Shown here one piece after another: positions 1 to 7,858 of a DNA stretch of 36,230 nucleotides. The stretch is from Caulobacter sp. D5 (GTDB lineage Bacteria > Pseudomonadota > Alphaproteobacteria > Caulobacterales > Caulobacteraceae). The stretch covers positions 1 through 36,230 of the forward strand of contig NZ_QHJY01000028.1 in NCBI RefSeq assembly GCF_003185805.1, in the 5' to 3' direction. The position numbers and the translations under genes were made by a program. The notes under the pieces are model-generated. The model was not told the origin of the DNA. It searched no databases and saw only the letters and a program-made list of their open reading frames with translations. Each line of letters starts with the position of its first letter. Positions within the stretch are counted from its first letter, which is position 1.

Positions 1-33
1 CCTCATCCTCCCACGCCTGCGGCGCGGGCCCCT

Positions 34-54
34 CCTTCTCCCTATGGGAGAAGG
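34..54. repeat. Short hairpin repeat beside the GGDEF-EAL gene
   Basis: Perfect 9-bp inverted repeat, CCTTCTCCC and GGGAGAAGG, around a 3-base loop. Similar CTCTCCC/GGGAGA hairpins occur at 10137-10158 and 20164-20184, always just after a coding region. It has no T-run, so it looks more like a dispersed intergenic hairpin than a classical terminator. It sits downstream of the minus-strand gene that ends at 83. Confidence 0.55.
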
Positions 55-82
55 TGAGAAGCGTGCATCCCTGTGGGTAACT

Positions 83-2161
83 TCAGAGCGAAAACCCGTC
101 CACGAAGCCCGGCACCTTCTCGGGCGGCATCGGGCGGCTGAAGTGGTAGCCCTGCACCTGGTCGCAGCCATAGGTCGCCAGGGCTTCCAGCTGGGCCAGG
201 TCCTCGACGCCCTCGGCCACCACCTTCATGCCCATCGACGAACCGAGCGTGATCACCGCCTTCACGATCGCCGCGTCCTCGGCGTTCTGGACGAAGCCCT
301 TGTCGATCTTCAGCCGGTCGATCGGGAACTGACGCAGGTTGGCGAGGCTGGCGTAGCCGGTGCCGAAGTCGTCCAGGGCGATCATCACCCCGGCCGCGTG
401 CAGCTTGCGCACCGTGTCGCTGACCACATCGGACGCCCAACCCATGTAGACGTGCTCGGTGACCTCGATGGTCAGGCGGTCGCACGGCACGCCCCAGCGG
501 GCCAGGCGCTCCTGCACTTCTTCGGCCAGACGGCCCGAGCGGAACTGGGCGGCCGAGATGTTGACCGCCACCCGGCCGAACTCGATCCCAGCGTCCAGCC
601 AGGCCCGCATCTGCTTCAGCGCCGTCTCGAAGGCCACGTCGCCCAGCTTCAGGGAGAGATCCTGGTCCTCGAAGGCCGGCATGAAGCGGTCGGGCGTGAG
701 GATGCCCTGCTCGGGGTGGGCCCAGCGCATCAGCGCCTCGAAGCCGGCCACGCTGCCGCTCTCCAGGTCGATCACCGGCTGGTAGTAGAGGATGAACTCG
801 TCGGCCTCGATCGCCGCGCGCACGTCGCGCAGCAGCTCCAGCCGCTGCTCCAGGGCCGAGCGCATCGACGGGTCGAACAGGATCGAGCGGTTGCGGCCCT
901 CGTCCTTGGCCCGATAGAGGGCGATGTCGGCGTTCTTGAAGATGTGGCTGGGGTCGGCGTCGGGGTCGCCGTGCAGGGCCGCGCCGATGCTGGCGCTGAC
1001 CGAGAAGCTGCGGCCGGCGTGCTGGATCGGCTGGCGCAGCAGCTCCTGCAGGGCCTTGATCGGCCGCAGCATGTCGCCCTCGCCGTGCAGGCCGCGCAGG
1101 ATCACCGCGAACTCGTCGCCGCCCAGGCGCGCCACCGTGTCGCCGGCCCGGAAAGCGTGGCGCAGCACGTCGGCCAGCCGCCGCAGCAGGGCGTCGCCGG
1201 CGTCGTGGCCCAGGGTGTCGTTGATATCCTTGAAGTGATCGACGTCGATCATGATCAGGCCGAAGATCTCGCCGGCCATCTCCGAGGCGTCGACCGCCTC
1301 CTGGAACTTGCGCTGGAAATAGGCCCGGTTGGGCAGGCTGGTCAGCGGATCGCGGAAGGCCAGGTTCTCGACGGCCTCGGTCTGCCGACGGCGGTCGGTG
1401 ATGTCCTTGAACAGGTTGACCAGCCGCTCGGGCTTGCCGTCGCCGCCCACGAAGCGCTTGCCGACCGAGCGCACCCAGGTCTCGACGCCGTCGTCGCGAT
1501 TGAGCCGGAACTCGAACACCGCCGCCTCGCCGTCGCGGCGGGCGCGCATGATCTGGGCCATGCGCTCGCGGTCCTCCTCGTGCACGATCTCCAGCGGATC
1601 GGCATCGAACAGGCACCACCTCTCCAGCTCGGGGCAGGTGCCCGAGACGTAGACCTCGCCGGTCTTCAGGTCGACCTCGCGCACCATCAGGTCGTCGAGC
1701 TCGAGCGCCAACTTCAGCCGCTGCTCGTTGCGCTCGGCCCGCAGCGCGGTCTGGGCGTAGCCGGTGACGTCGCGGGCGGTGACGATGACGGCGAAGATGA
1801 TCCCCTCGTCGCTGCGGCAGGCGGCGAACTCGCTGCGCCAGATCCGCTGGGCGCCCTCCACCACCTGGGCCCGATAGCGCGAGAACGGCTCGCCGGACGC
1901 CAGGCAGCGCTCCAGGCTCTCGACGTCCTCCAGGTTCATCAGGCAGCGGGCGAAGGGCTCGCCCGGCGCCAGACTCGGGGTCAGGTCCTCGTCGCGCCAT
2001 TCGGCGCTGACGGCGGCCAGCCGGCCCGAGCGATCGATCAGCGCGGCCGCGAACGGCGCATGCGCGACGAAGGCCTCGAACGAGGCCATTCGAAGCCGCA
2101 GCTGCGCGTTGATGTCCTCCGCCGTCGCCGGCGAAGCGGTCTTCAGGGCCATGCTGGTCAT
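83..2161 (-). CDS. PAS-GGDEF-EAL cyclic-di-GMP signalling protein
   Basis: 692-residue cytoplasmic protein that probably makes and/or degrades cyclic-di-GMP. An N-terminal sensory region of about 260 residues has one or two PAS-like segments; the second ends in a PAC-like stretch (ETWVRS, VNLFKDITDRR, residues 227-258). The GGDEF domain follows, with intact GGDEF at 347-351. An RxxD inhibitory-site motif (RAGD, 338-341) lies five residues before it, so product inhibition is possible. The EAL domain starts with EAL at 475-477 and keeps NISAAQF, IEVTEH, DDFGTGYASL, KIDKGF, AEGVE and QGYHF, the metal and catalytic motifs of active phosphodiesterases. Both halves therefore look catalytically complete. 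No membrane segment or signal peptide is visible. A second ATG three codons in (2152) is an equally possible start. The ligand sensed cannot be inferred. Confidence 0.93.
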   Translation of the reverse strand: MTSMALKTASPATAEDINAQLRLRMASFEAFVAHAPFAAALIDRSGRLAAVSAEWRDEDLTPSLAPGEPFARCLMNLEDVESLERCLASGEPFSRYRAQVVEGAQRIWRSEFAACRSDEGIIFAVIVTARDVTGYAQTALRAERNEQRLKLALELDDLMVREVDLKTGEVYVSGTCPELERWCLFDADPLEIVHEEDRERMAQIMRARRDGEAAVFEFRLNRDDGVETWVRSVGKRFVGGDGKPERLVNLFKDITDRRRQTEAVENLAFRDPLTSLPNRAYFQRKFQEAVDASEMAGEIFGLIMIDVDHFKDINDTLGHDAGDALLRRLADVLRHAFRAGDTVARLGGDEFAVILRGLHGEGDMLRPIKALQELLRQPIQHAGRSFSVSASIGAALHGDPDADPSHIFKNADIALYRAKDEGRNRSILFDPSMRSALEQRLELLRDVRAAIEADEFILYYQPVIDLESGSVAGFEALMRWAHPEQGILTPDRFMPAFEDQDLSLKLGDVAFETALKQMRAWLDAGIEFGRVAVNISAAQFRSGRLAEEVQERLARWGVPCDRLTIEVTEHVYMGWASDVVSDTVRKLHAAGVMIALDDFGTGYASLANLRQFPIDRLKIDKGFVQNAEDAAIVKAVITLGSSMGMKVVAEGVEDLAQLEALATYGCDQVQGYHFSRPMPPEKVPGFVDGFSL

Positions 2162-2434
2162 TCTGGTGTCGGCTTCCCGACGTTGTTGTGCGGCGTATCC
2201 TCAACTACACAGTGAAACGCCTTCCATAAGAATTGGTATCTTTCGACGAACCTCGTTCTTCATGGTCGGAAGCCCGACAAAGCGTGCCCAAAGCGCCGCT
2301 CGCGGGCGCCCGTCTGTCGGCGTCGTCAGAAATCCTGGCCCCGCCGCGCACCGCGCCGCATTGACATTCACGCCCGTCGCTCCGAAAACGCGGCCGCGTT
2401 ACGTCCGTCCGTCCCAGAAAGCCGCCAAGTTCCG

Positions 2435-2776
2435 ATGACCTACATCGTCACCGACGCCTGCATCCGCTGCAAGTTCATGGACTGCGTCGAGGTGTGCCCG
2501 GTGGATTGCTTCTACGAGGGCGAGAACACCCTCGTGATCAATCCGGACGAATGCATCGACTGCGGCGTCTGCGAGCCGGAATGCCCGGTCGACGCCATCA
2601 AGCCGGACACCGAGGACGACGCCGACGGCAAGTGGCTGCGGATCAACTCCGACTACGCCAAGGTCTGGCCGAACATCACCGTCAAGGGCGAGCCGCCGGC
2701 CGACCGCGCCGACTTCGAGCGCGAGACCGGCAAGTTCGAGAAGTACTTCAGCGAAAAGCCCGGCAAGGGCTCCTGA
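2435..2776 (+). CDS. fdxA: Ferredoxin FdxA (7Fe-8S type)
   Basis: 113-residue soluble electron carrier. The N-terminus has the first cysteine cluster ([17 protein letters not shown], residues 9-25) and the second ([16 protein letters not shown], about 40-55), the usual arrangement for one 3Fe-4S and one 4Fe-4S cluster. The C-terminal half (KVWPNIT onward) is the extension typical of alphaproteobacterial FdxA. It lies directly upstream of cdnL on the same strand, a neighbourhood common in this group, but a hairpin at 2820-2839 and 316 bp separate them. Upstream, TTGACA at 2361-2366 could be a -35 element; the matching -10 is weak. No strong ribosome binding site is visible before the ATG. Its redox partner is not shown by the sequence. 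Confidence 0.95.
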   Translation: MTYIVTDACIRCKFMDCVEVCPVDCFYEGENTLVINPDECIDCGVCEPECPVDAIKPDTEDDADGKWLRINSDYAKVWPNITVKGEPPADRADFERETGKFEKYFSEKPGKGS

Positions 2777-3092
2777 TCCAGGGCTGAATCCCCGTTTCCA
2801 CGGCCGGTTTACAGCCGTCGCGACCCCATGCCGGGTCGCAAGCCTTTCATGAGGCTGAATTTTATGCTATTGTCGCTTCCGACGTGACGGATGCGCCCTC
2901 GCACCCGCATGTCTGGTGGAAGACGACAGCCGTTCAACGGCTCGCCCGATCGAAGGCGAAGGGTGACTTAAGAGACACTCCAAATCCTGATCCGACTTGG
3001 CCCCGCCTCTCCGACGGACGGGTTGCTATCGCTTTTTGGGATGCTTGGAAACGGCGTTTTGGGCGCGAGCCCAATTTTATGAGGACGAACGA
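2777..3092 (+). other. Intergenic region and probable leader of cdnL
   Basis: 316 bp between fdxA and cdnL. It contains the hairpin at 2820-2839 and a locally AT-richer stretch at about 2850-2875 that may hold a promoter. From 2884 an open frame of 70 codons starts with GTG and ends at 3096, overlapping the cdnL ATG by four bases. Its third codon positions lack the strong GC bias of the neighbouring genes, so I read it as a transcribed leader rather than a gene. The composition of 2940-3090 is clearly less GC-rich than the flanking genes. Confidence 0.5.
2820..2839 (+). terminator. Possible terminator after fdxA
   Basis: GCGACCC and GGGTCGC form a 7-bp stem around a 6-base loop, 44 bp after the fdxA stop. 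It is followed only by a mixed pyrimidine run (CCTTTC), so intrinsic termination would be weak. Confidence 0.4.
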
Positions 3093-3599
3093 ATGAGCAA
3101 GAGCGGTCTGGAATTCTCGGTCGGCGATCACGTCGTCTACCCCGCCCACGGCGTGGGGACGATCCAGGGCATCGAGACCCAGGAAGTGGCCGGGATGTCG
3201 CTCGAAGTCTACGTCATCACCTTCGACCACGAAAAGATGACCCTGCGCGTCCCGACCAAGAAGGCTAAGGCCGCCGGCCTGCGCCCGCTGGCCGAAGGCG
3301 ACGTCGTCAATCAGGCCCTGACCACCCTGAAGGGCCGCGCCCGCGTGAAGCGCACCATGTGGTCGCGTCGCGCCCAGGAATACGAAGCCAAGATCAACTC
3401 GGGCGACCTGGTGTCGATCGCCGAGGTGGTCCGCGACCTGCACCGCGCCGAAAACCAGCCGGAACAGTCCTATTCGGAGCGTCAGCTCTATGAATCGGCC
3501 CTGGACCGCATGGCCCGCGAAGTCGCCGCCATCGAGCGTATCGACCGCGAAGCCGCCATCGGCATCCTGACCAAGTCGCTGGTCAAGACCGCCGCCTGA
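3093..3599 (+). CDS. cdnL: CdnL, CarD-family RNA polymerase-binding regulator
   Basis: 168-residue protein of the CarD_CdnL_TRCF family. These proteins bind the RNA polymerase beta subunit and stabilise open complexes at growth-related promoters such as rRNA promoters. The N-terminal RNA-polymerase interaction domain begins FSVGDHVVYPAHGVGTI (residues 8-24). The C-terminal helical DNA-contacting domain carries the conserved tryptophan in RTMWSRRAQEY (Trp90). The last two residues are Ala-Ala; in Caulobacter crescentus CdnL such an end is recognised by the ClpXP protease, so regulated turnover is likely here too. The ATG at 3093 was chosen because the domain begins a few residues later and GAGG lies just upstream. 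An upstream in-frame extension to 2997 has no family counterpart. A strong terminator follows 32 bp after the stop, so the gene is probably the last in its transcript. Confidence 0.95.
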   Translation: MSKSGLEFSVGDHVVYPAHGVGTIQGIETQEVAGMSLEVYVITFDHEKMTLRVPTKKAKAAGLRPLAEGDVVNQALTTLKGRARVKRTMWSRRAQEYEAKINSGDLVSIAEVVRDLHRAENQPEQSYSERQLYESALDRMAREVAAIERIDREAAIGILTKSLVKTAA

Positions 3600-3631
3600 G
3601 GCCCCGGCCTCAACGACGACGTCTTCGAAGA

Positions 3632-3658
3632 CGCCCCCGGTTCACCGGGGGCGTTTTT
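3632..3658 (+). terminator. Rho-independent terminator of cdnL
   Basis: A perfect 9-bp stem, CGCCCCCGG with CCGGGGGCG, encloses a TTCA tetraloop and runs directly into five T residues. This is the clearest intrinsic terminator in the window. Confidence 0.92.
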
Positions 3659-3675
3659 CGTTGCAGGATGGGGTC

Positions 3676-4092
3676 ATGGCCGCCGAACCCAAGACCCGTC
3701 CGACGGACGCCAGCGTCGACGACTTCCTGGCCGCCTCCCCCGAGGCCCGCCGGGCCGACGCGCAGGCCGTCCGCGCCCTGCTGGCCGAGGTCGCCGGCGC
3801 CCCGGCGGTGATGTGGGGGCCTTCGATCGTCGGCTTCGGGTCCTACTCGACCGGCGGCGCCAAGCCGATGGACTGGCCGCTGCTCGGCTTCTCGCCGCGC
3901 AAGACCGAGCTGGTGCTCTATTTCGCCTCGGACTTCCCCGAACGCGAGGCCCTGCTGGCGAAGCTGGGCAAGCACCGCTCGGCCGTCTCCTGCGTCTACA
4001 TCAAACGGCTGGCGGATGTGGACCTGGAGGTCGTCCGCGCCCTGGCCGAAGCCTCGGCCGCCTGGACGCGGAGCGGCCACACCGCCTGCTGA
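3676..4092 (+). CDS. DUF1801 (YdhG-like) domain protein
   Basis: 138-residue soluble protein with the DUF1801 signature. Residues 10-30 give VDDFLAASPEARRADAQAV, followed by a segment like VMWGPSIVGFGSYS, a short strand GFSPRKTELVLYF, and LLAKLGKHRSAVSCVYIKRL-DVDLEVV toward the C-terminus. The fold is a YdhG-like alpha/beta structure; biochemical function is unknown for the family. An in-frame TTG lies 15 bases upstream, but the ATG at 3676 follows the terminator and starts the family sequence. It is expressed independently of cdnL and is convergent with the PepSY gene, whose end lies only 5 bp away. No signal peptide or membrane helix is present. Confidence 0.8.
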   Translation: MAAEPKTRPTDASVDDFLAASPEARRADAQAVRALLAEVAGAPAVMWGPSIVGFGSYSTGGAKPMDWPLLGFSPRKTELVLYFASDFPEREALLAKLGKHRSAVSCVYIKRLADVDLEVVRALAEASAAWTRSGHTAC

Positions 4093-4096
4093 TCCC

Positions 4097-5422
4097 TCAG
4101 GCCGGCTTCCTGCGCAGCACCCGCGCCCGGCGCTTCTTCAGCCAGATCACCACGCCCGTGACGCTCAGCGCGGCCACGACCAGGCCGGTCAGCGAGATCA
4201 GGATGCGGCCCGGCAGACCCAGGATCCGGCCCGAGTGCAGCGGGAACTGGGCCTGGACGAAGATGTCCGCGGCCGTGCCCTTCCAGGGCAGGCGCTCACC
4301 CAGATAGCGGCCGTCGGCGCCGTCGTAATAGAGGTAGGGCGGACCCACGCCGCCGGCCCCGTGGTCGTCGCCCACCTTGTGGAAGGCCACGCCGTAGACG
4401 CCGTAGTGCGGCGAGTAGAACGCCCCGCCCACCGGGGCGGTGAAGCCGCGCGCGGCCGCGTCCGTCCTGGCCTTCGCGATGATCGCCTCATAGGTCTGCT
4501 TGGGCAGGATCGGGTTGTCGTGGCTGGTCGGCACGCGGGTGTCGAACGGGGTCGGCGAGACCTTCGAGATCTTCGACATCACCGGATAGAACACCTCGCT
4601 GTAGAGGTTCAGCGAAAAGGCCGTGAAGGCCACCACGAACAACACGCCCCACGGCCACAGGCCGAAGGCCCGGTGGATGTCGAAATTGATCCGGTAGGCG
4701 CTGGCCTTGGTCTTGATCTGCCAGGCCGGCTTCCAGCGGCTCCAGAAGCTCTTGGCGGGCTTGCGGCCATTGGTCGGGCTGGCCGGCAGGGTCAGGTAGA
4801 AGCCGACGAAGCAGTCCAGCGTCCACAGCACCGCGACCCCGCCCAGCAGCCAGACGCCCCAGCGGTCGATGCCCCAGAACTCGGGAATGTGCAGGGTGTA
4901 GTGCAGGATGTAGAGGAACGAGACGAAAGTCTCGGTGGTGATCGGCCACACCGCGCCCCACTCGCGCCGGCCCTGCTCGACGCCGGTCGCCGGGTCGATG
5001 AACACCTGGTTGTAGCCCAGCTCGTAGTGCTTGCCGGTCTTGGGGTCCTGACGGGCGTCGACGCCGATGGCCAGGGTCTCGCCCGGCTCGGCCACGAGCG
5101 GGAAGTAGGAGACGATCACCCGGGGATCGCGCGCCTCGACCTGCTTGACGATGTCCAGCGTCGGCAGGGCCGGACCGTCGGTCCGGGCGTGCATCAGGTG
5201 CGGGTTGAGGATGTCGTCCAGCTCGTGGTCCCACGAGATCACCGCGCCGGTGACGCCCGAGATGAACAGGAAGCCGGCGATGAACAGGCCCACCCAGCGG
5301 TGGACGAAGGTCAGGGTCGGCCGCACGGCCGCGCGCACGGCCTTGGCCACCGAGGCCGCGGGCGGCTGCGGGACCGGCGTGACGTCCGGCGCGTAAGGTG
5401 TTTCCAGATTGCGCGCGTCCAT
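4097..5422 (-). CDS. PepSY-associated membrane protein, iron-uptake type
   Basis: 441-residue inner-membrane protein of the PepSY_TM (PiuB-like) family, often encoded with siderophore receptors and thought to help reduce or release iron in the periplasm. A first helix near residue 45 (VHRWVGLFIAGFLFISGVTG) carries the conserved His-Arg-Trp. A periplasmic segment, two central helices around IHRAFGLWPWGVLFVVAFTA and a last helix (ISLTGLVVAALSVTGVVIW) before a basic tail complete the fold. A longer frame starts at 5455, but the ATG at 5422 has GGGAGG four bases upstream and is preferred. It follows the siderophore receptor on the same strand, with 118 bp and a hairpin between them, so the pair probably forms one iron-regulated unit. 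The reductase role is inferred from family and context only. Confidence 0.88.
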   Translation of the reverse strand: MDARNLETPYAPDVTPVPQPPAASVAKAVRAAVRPTLTFVHRWVGLFIAGFLFISGVTGAVISWDHELDDILNPHLMHARTDGPALPTLDIVKQVEARDPRVIVSYFPLVAEPGETLAIGVDARQDPKTGKHYELGYNQVFIDPATGVEQGRREWGAVWPITTETFVSFLYILHYTLHIPEFWGIDRWGVWLLGGVAVLWTLDCFVGFYLTLPASPTNGRKPAKSFWSRWKPAWQIKTKASAYRINFDIHRAFGLWPWGVLFVVAFTAFSLNLYSEVFYPVMSKISKVSPTPFDTRVPTSHDNPILPKQTYEAIIAKARTDAAARGFTAPVGGAFYSPHYGVYGVAFHKVGDDHGAGGVGPPYLYYDGADGRYLGERLPWKGTAADIFVQAQFPLHSGRILGLPGRILISLTGLVVAALSVTGVVIWLKKRRARVLRRKPA

Positions 5423-5490
5423 CCGGCCTCCCGGAGCCCTTCGGTTCCGCGCCATGCGAGGCGGCTGAAAGGCTCGAAAACAAACATCAA

Positions 5491-5524
5491 GGGCGTGGCG
5501 ACCGTCGAACCGGCCGCCACGCCC
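5491..5524 (-). terminator. Hairpin between receptor and PepSY gene
   Basis: A 9-bp perfect stem, GGGCGTGGC with GCCACGCCC, encloses a 16-base loop, 16 bp past the receptor stop on the minus strand. It is followed by TTGATGTTTG, not a pure T-run. It may act as a partial terminator that lowers expression of the PepSY gene, or may protect the receptor mRNA. Confidence 0.5.
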
Positions 5525-5540
5525 CTCTTAATAACGATTA

Positions 5541-7634
5541 TTAGAAGCGATAGTCCAGGCGAACCGACACGCTGCGGGGCGCTGCGTAGTAGGCCTGCCC
5601 CCACATCAGGCTGTTGAGGTACTTCTCGTCGCCGACGTTCTTGAGGTTCAGCGTGCCGCGGATGCGGTCGGTGACGTCGACGCCCGCCATCAGATCGACC
5701 ACCGCATAGGCGTCCTGGGTGACGTCGGCGGCGTCGGTGGTGATCTCGTCCTGCCAGCGCACGGCGGCGCCGAGCTTGAGGTTGCGCAGCGACGGCACGC
5801 TGTAGGTGGTCGAAGCCTTCAGCGTCTTGCGCGGCAGGAAGACCCGGGCGTCGGCGCCGGTCGCCGTGTCCTCGATCTCCAGCGACGTCCAGCCGGCGCC
5901 GATGCGCCAGTTGTCGGTGATCCGGCCGCTGGCCTCGATCTCATAGCCCTTGGACTCGGTGTCCTGGGCCGAATAGTAGCTCTTGCCGTCGTCGAAATAG
6001 CCGGCCCAGGCGGCCAGGCCCTTCTGCACGGCCTTGAACACCGAGCCGGTCACGTACAGGCGGCCGTCGAACCACTCGCTCTTGACCCCGGCCTCGTAGC
6101 TCTTGCCGTGCACGGCGGCGAGCTTGGCGCGGGTGGAGTCGACCTCCGACTGCGGATTGAAGATGTCGGTGTAGCTAGCGTAGAGCGAGACGTTCTTGTT
6201 CAGGTCGTAGACCGCGCCGAGATACGGGCTGACCTTGCTTTCGTCGCGGGCCATGTCGGCGCCGTACGAGAAGCCGTAGGCCTTCAGCTTCAGGGCGTTG
6301 AAGCCGGTCACCAGCTTCAGCTTGTCGGTCACGCTCAGGTGGGCGCCGGCGTAGAAGCGGGCCAGCTTGGTGGTCTCGTTGGCCGCCAGATAGGCGCCCG
6401 GATAGGTCGGCTCGGCCGGCTGGGTCGAGCCCCAGCTCGTGACCGACGAATAGACGATCGAGTCGCTCGAGAAGTCCTCGTACTCGTGGCCTTCCGAACG
6501 CGACACCTGGCCGCCGACCACCAGCTGGTGCTCGCGGCCGAAGGCCTGGAACGGACCCGAGGCGTAGGCGTCCAGGGTGTAGCTCTCATAGATCGACGGA
6601 TAGACGCCGCTCATGCCGTAGACGCCCAGGCCCGTCGTCGGATCGATGCCGTCCTCGCCGGTGTAGGCGTAGAGCAGCTTGGCGTGCTCCTCGAAGCGCT
6701 TGGCCGTGGCGATCGCCTTCAGGCGCCAGCCGTTGTCGAGCCGGTGCTCGACCTCGGCGAAGGCGGTCTGGTCGCGAACGTCCCAATAGGTCCAGTCGGC
6801 CGAGGTCGAGGACGAGACGTCGTAGTTGATCAAGGACCCGTCGCTGTAGGTCAGCGGCAGGGCGCCCCACAGCACGCCCGAAGCCCGGTTGTCCTGCATC
6901 GACCAGCCGAAGGTGGCCGTGGTGTTAGGGGTGGCGTCCCAGGCCAGCAGGGCCGCGTAGACGTTCCGGTTGACCTTGTAGTGGTCGAGATAGGAGTCGC
7001 GGTCCTCGTTGGCGTAGATCAGCCGGCCGCGCAGCGTGCCGCTCTCGTTCAGCGGGCCCGAGACGTCGGCCTCGAGGCGCTTGGAGTCCCACGAGCCGTA
7101 CTGCAGGGCGCCGCTCGCCTGGAATTCGGCGGTCGGGCGCTTGCGCACGTAGTTGACGGTGGCCGACGGGTTGCCGGTGCCGGTCATCATGCTGTTGGCG
7201 CCGCGCACCACTTCGACGCGGTCGAACAGCACGGTGTCGAGTTCGCCGAACTGGATGCCCCAGATCAGCGGCAGCCCCACGCCGTCGACCTGGAAGTTGG
7301 TGATGTCGAAGCCGCGCGAGTTGTAATAGGTGCGGTCGGTCTCGACCTTCTCGACGTTGACGCCCGTGGTCAGGGCCAGAACGTCGTTGATGTTGGTCAG
7401 GGCGAAGTCGTGGATCGTCGCGCCGTCGATGATGGTCACCGACTGCGGCGTCTCGCGCAGGCTCATGTCCAGGCCCGTCACCGCCGAGGTGCGGGTCTTG
7501 GCGCCGGTCACCACCACGCCGTCCAGGTTGTCGGCCGCGCCGTCGGCGGCCGGGGCCTCGGCCGCGTGGGCGGCGGCCAGCAGGGCCGGGCTCATGGCCG
7601 CGGCGAGGAGGAAGGCGCGAAGGGATCGGGACAT
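5541..7634 (-). CDS. TonB-dependent siderophore receptor
   Basis: 697-residue outer-membrane receptor, probably for a ferric siderophore. A Sec signal peptide (MSRSLRAFLL to AHA, cleavage near residue 24) is followed by a TonB box (DGVVVTG, 38-44). The plug domain has LRETPQSVTIIDG, YNSRGFDITNFQVDGVGLP and FDRVEVVRGANSMMTGTGNPSATVNYVRKRPT, the motif set of the FpvA/FhuE/FoxA siderophore receptor family. The 22-strand barrel ends in RLDYRF, the terminal phenylalanine used for barrel assembly. A longer frame begins at 7700, but the signal peptide starts at 7634. The PepSY gene follows on the same strand and a candidate Fur box lies upstream at 7711-7729, so iron-repressed expression is likely. 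The specific siderophore cannot be read from the sequence. Confidence 0.93.
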   Translation of the reverse strand: MSRSLRAFLLAAAMSPALLAAAHAAEAPAADGAADNLDGVVVTGAKTRTSAVTGLDMSLRETPQSVTIIDGATIHDFALTNINDVLALTTGVNVEKVETDRTYYNSRGFDITNFQVDGVGLPLIWGIQFGELDTVLFDRVEVVRGANSMMTGTGNPSATVNYVRKRPTAEFQASGALQYGSWDSKRLEADVSGPLNESGTLRGRLIYANEDRDSYLDHYKVNRNVYAALLAWDATPNTTATFGWSMQDNRASGVLWGALPLTYSDGSLINYDVSSSTSADWTYWDVRDQTAFAEVEHRLDNGWRLKAIATAKRFEEHAKLLYAYTGEDGIDPTTGLGVYGMSGVYPSIYESYTLDAYASGPFQAFGREHQLVVGGQVSRSEGHEYEDFSSDSIVYSSVTSWGSTQPAEPTYPGAYLAANETTKLARFYAGAHLSVTDKLKLVTGFNALKLKAYGFSYGADMARDESKVSPYLGAVYDLNKNVSLYASYTDIFNPQSEVDSTRAKLAAVHGKSYEAGVKSEWFDGRLYVTGSVFKAVQKGLAAWAGYFDDGKSYYSAQDTESKGYEIEASGRITDNWRIGAGWTSLEIEDTATGADARVFLPRKTLKASTTYSVPSLRNLKLGAAVRWQDEITTDAADVTQDAYAVVDLMAGVDVTDRIRGTLNLKNVGDEKYLNSLMWGQAYYAAPRSVSVRLDYRF

Positions 7635-7710
7635 CTGGGGCGCTCGTGCAATCAAGAATAAGTCGCAAGAGCGCATAGGCGCCGGGCCCAGAGCTGTCAA
7701 ACCTCAGGAT

Positions 7711-7729
7711 GCAATGGATTCGCATTTGC
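7711..7729 (-). promoter_or_regulatory. Candidate Fur box
   Basis: The imperfect palindrome GCAATGGATTCGCATTTGC lies 77 bp upstream of the receptor start. By hand it matches 10 of 19 positions of the classical Fur consensus (GATAATGATAATCATTATC), including both outer ends and the CATT core. The gene context (siderophore receptor plus PepSY) supports it, but the match is modest. Confidence 0.42.
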
Positions 7730-7773
7730 GTTCAGGCTGCGTCCTTTCGGCCACGGCGCGCGTCGGTAGAGCT

Positions 7774-7788
7774 TGGTTAGCGCTAACA
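7774..7788 (+). promoter_or_regulatory. LacI/XylR-type operator upstream of the GH74 gene
   Basis: TGGTTAGCGCTAACA contains a perfect 12-bp palindrome (GTTAGCGCTAAC, 7776-7787) centred on the CG step typical of LacI-family operators. It closely resembles the sites described for the Caulobacter crescentus xylose repressor XylR. It lies 70 bp before the GH74 start codon, so repression of the xyloglucanase in the absence of xylose or a related sugar is likely. Confidence 0.75.
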
Positions 7789-7858
7789 ATTGTGGCTGGC
7801 GAAACGGCCTCGGCTCATGCGAGATCACGGGAAAACTACACTTCGCATTAGGGTCGCC

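Noticed and set aside
42-2215. Very long open frames on both strands covering the GGDEF-EAL gene
   Set aside because: They are arginine/alanine/glycine-rich or histidine/leucine-rich translations without any domain, as expected opposite or out of frame with a high-GC gene. The GGDEF-EAL frame has clear motifs.
4016-5617. 533-codon plus-strand frame across the PepSY gene
   Set aside because: Low-complexity antisense translation without domains; the minus-strand PepSY protein explains the region.
6108-7661. 517-codon plus-strand frame opposite the siderophore receptor
   Set aside because: Repetitive valine/glycine-rich shadow; the receptor on the minus strand has signal peptide, plug motifs and terminal Phe.
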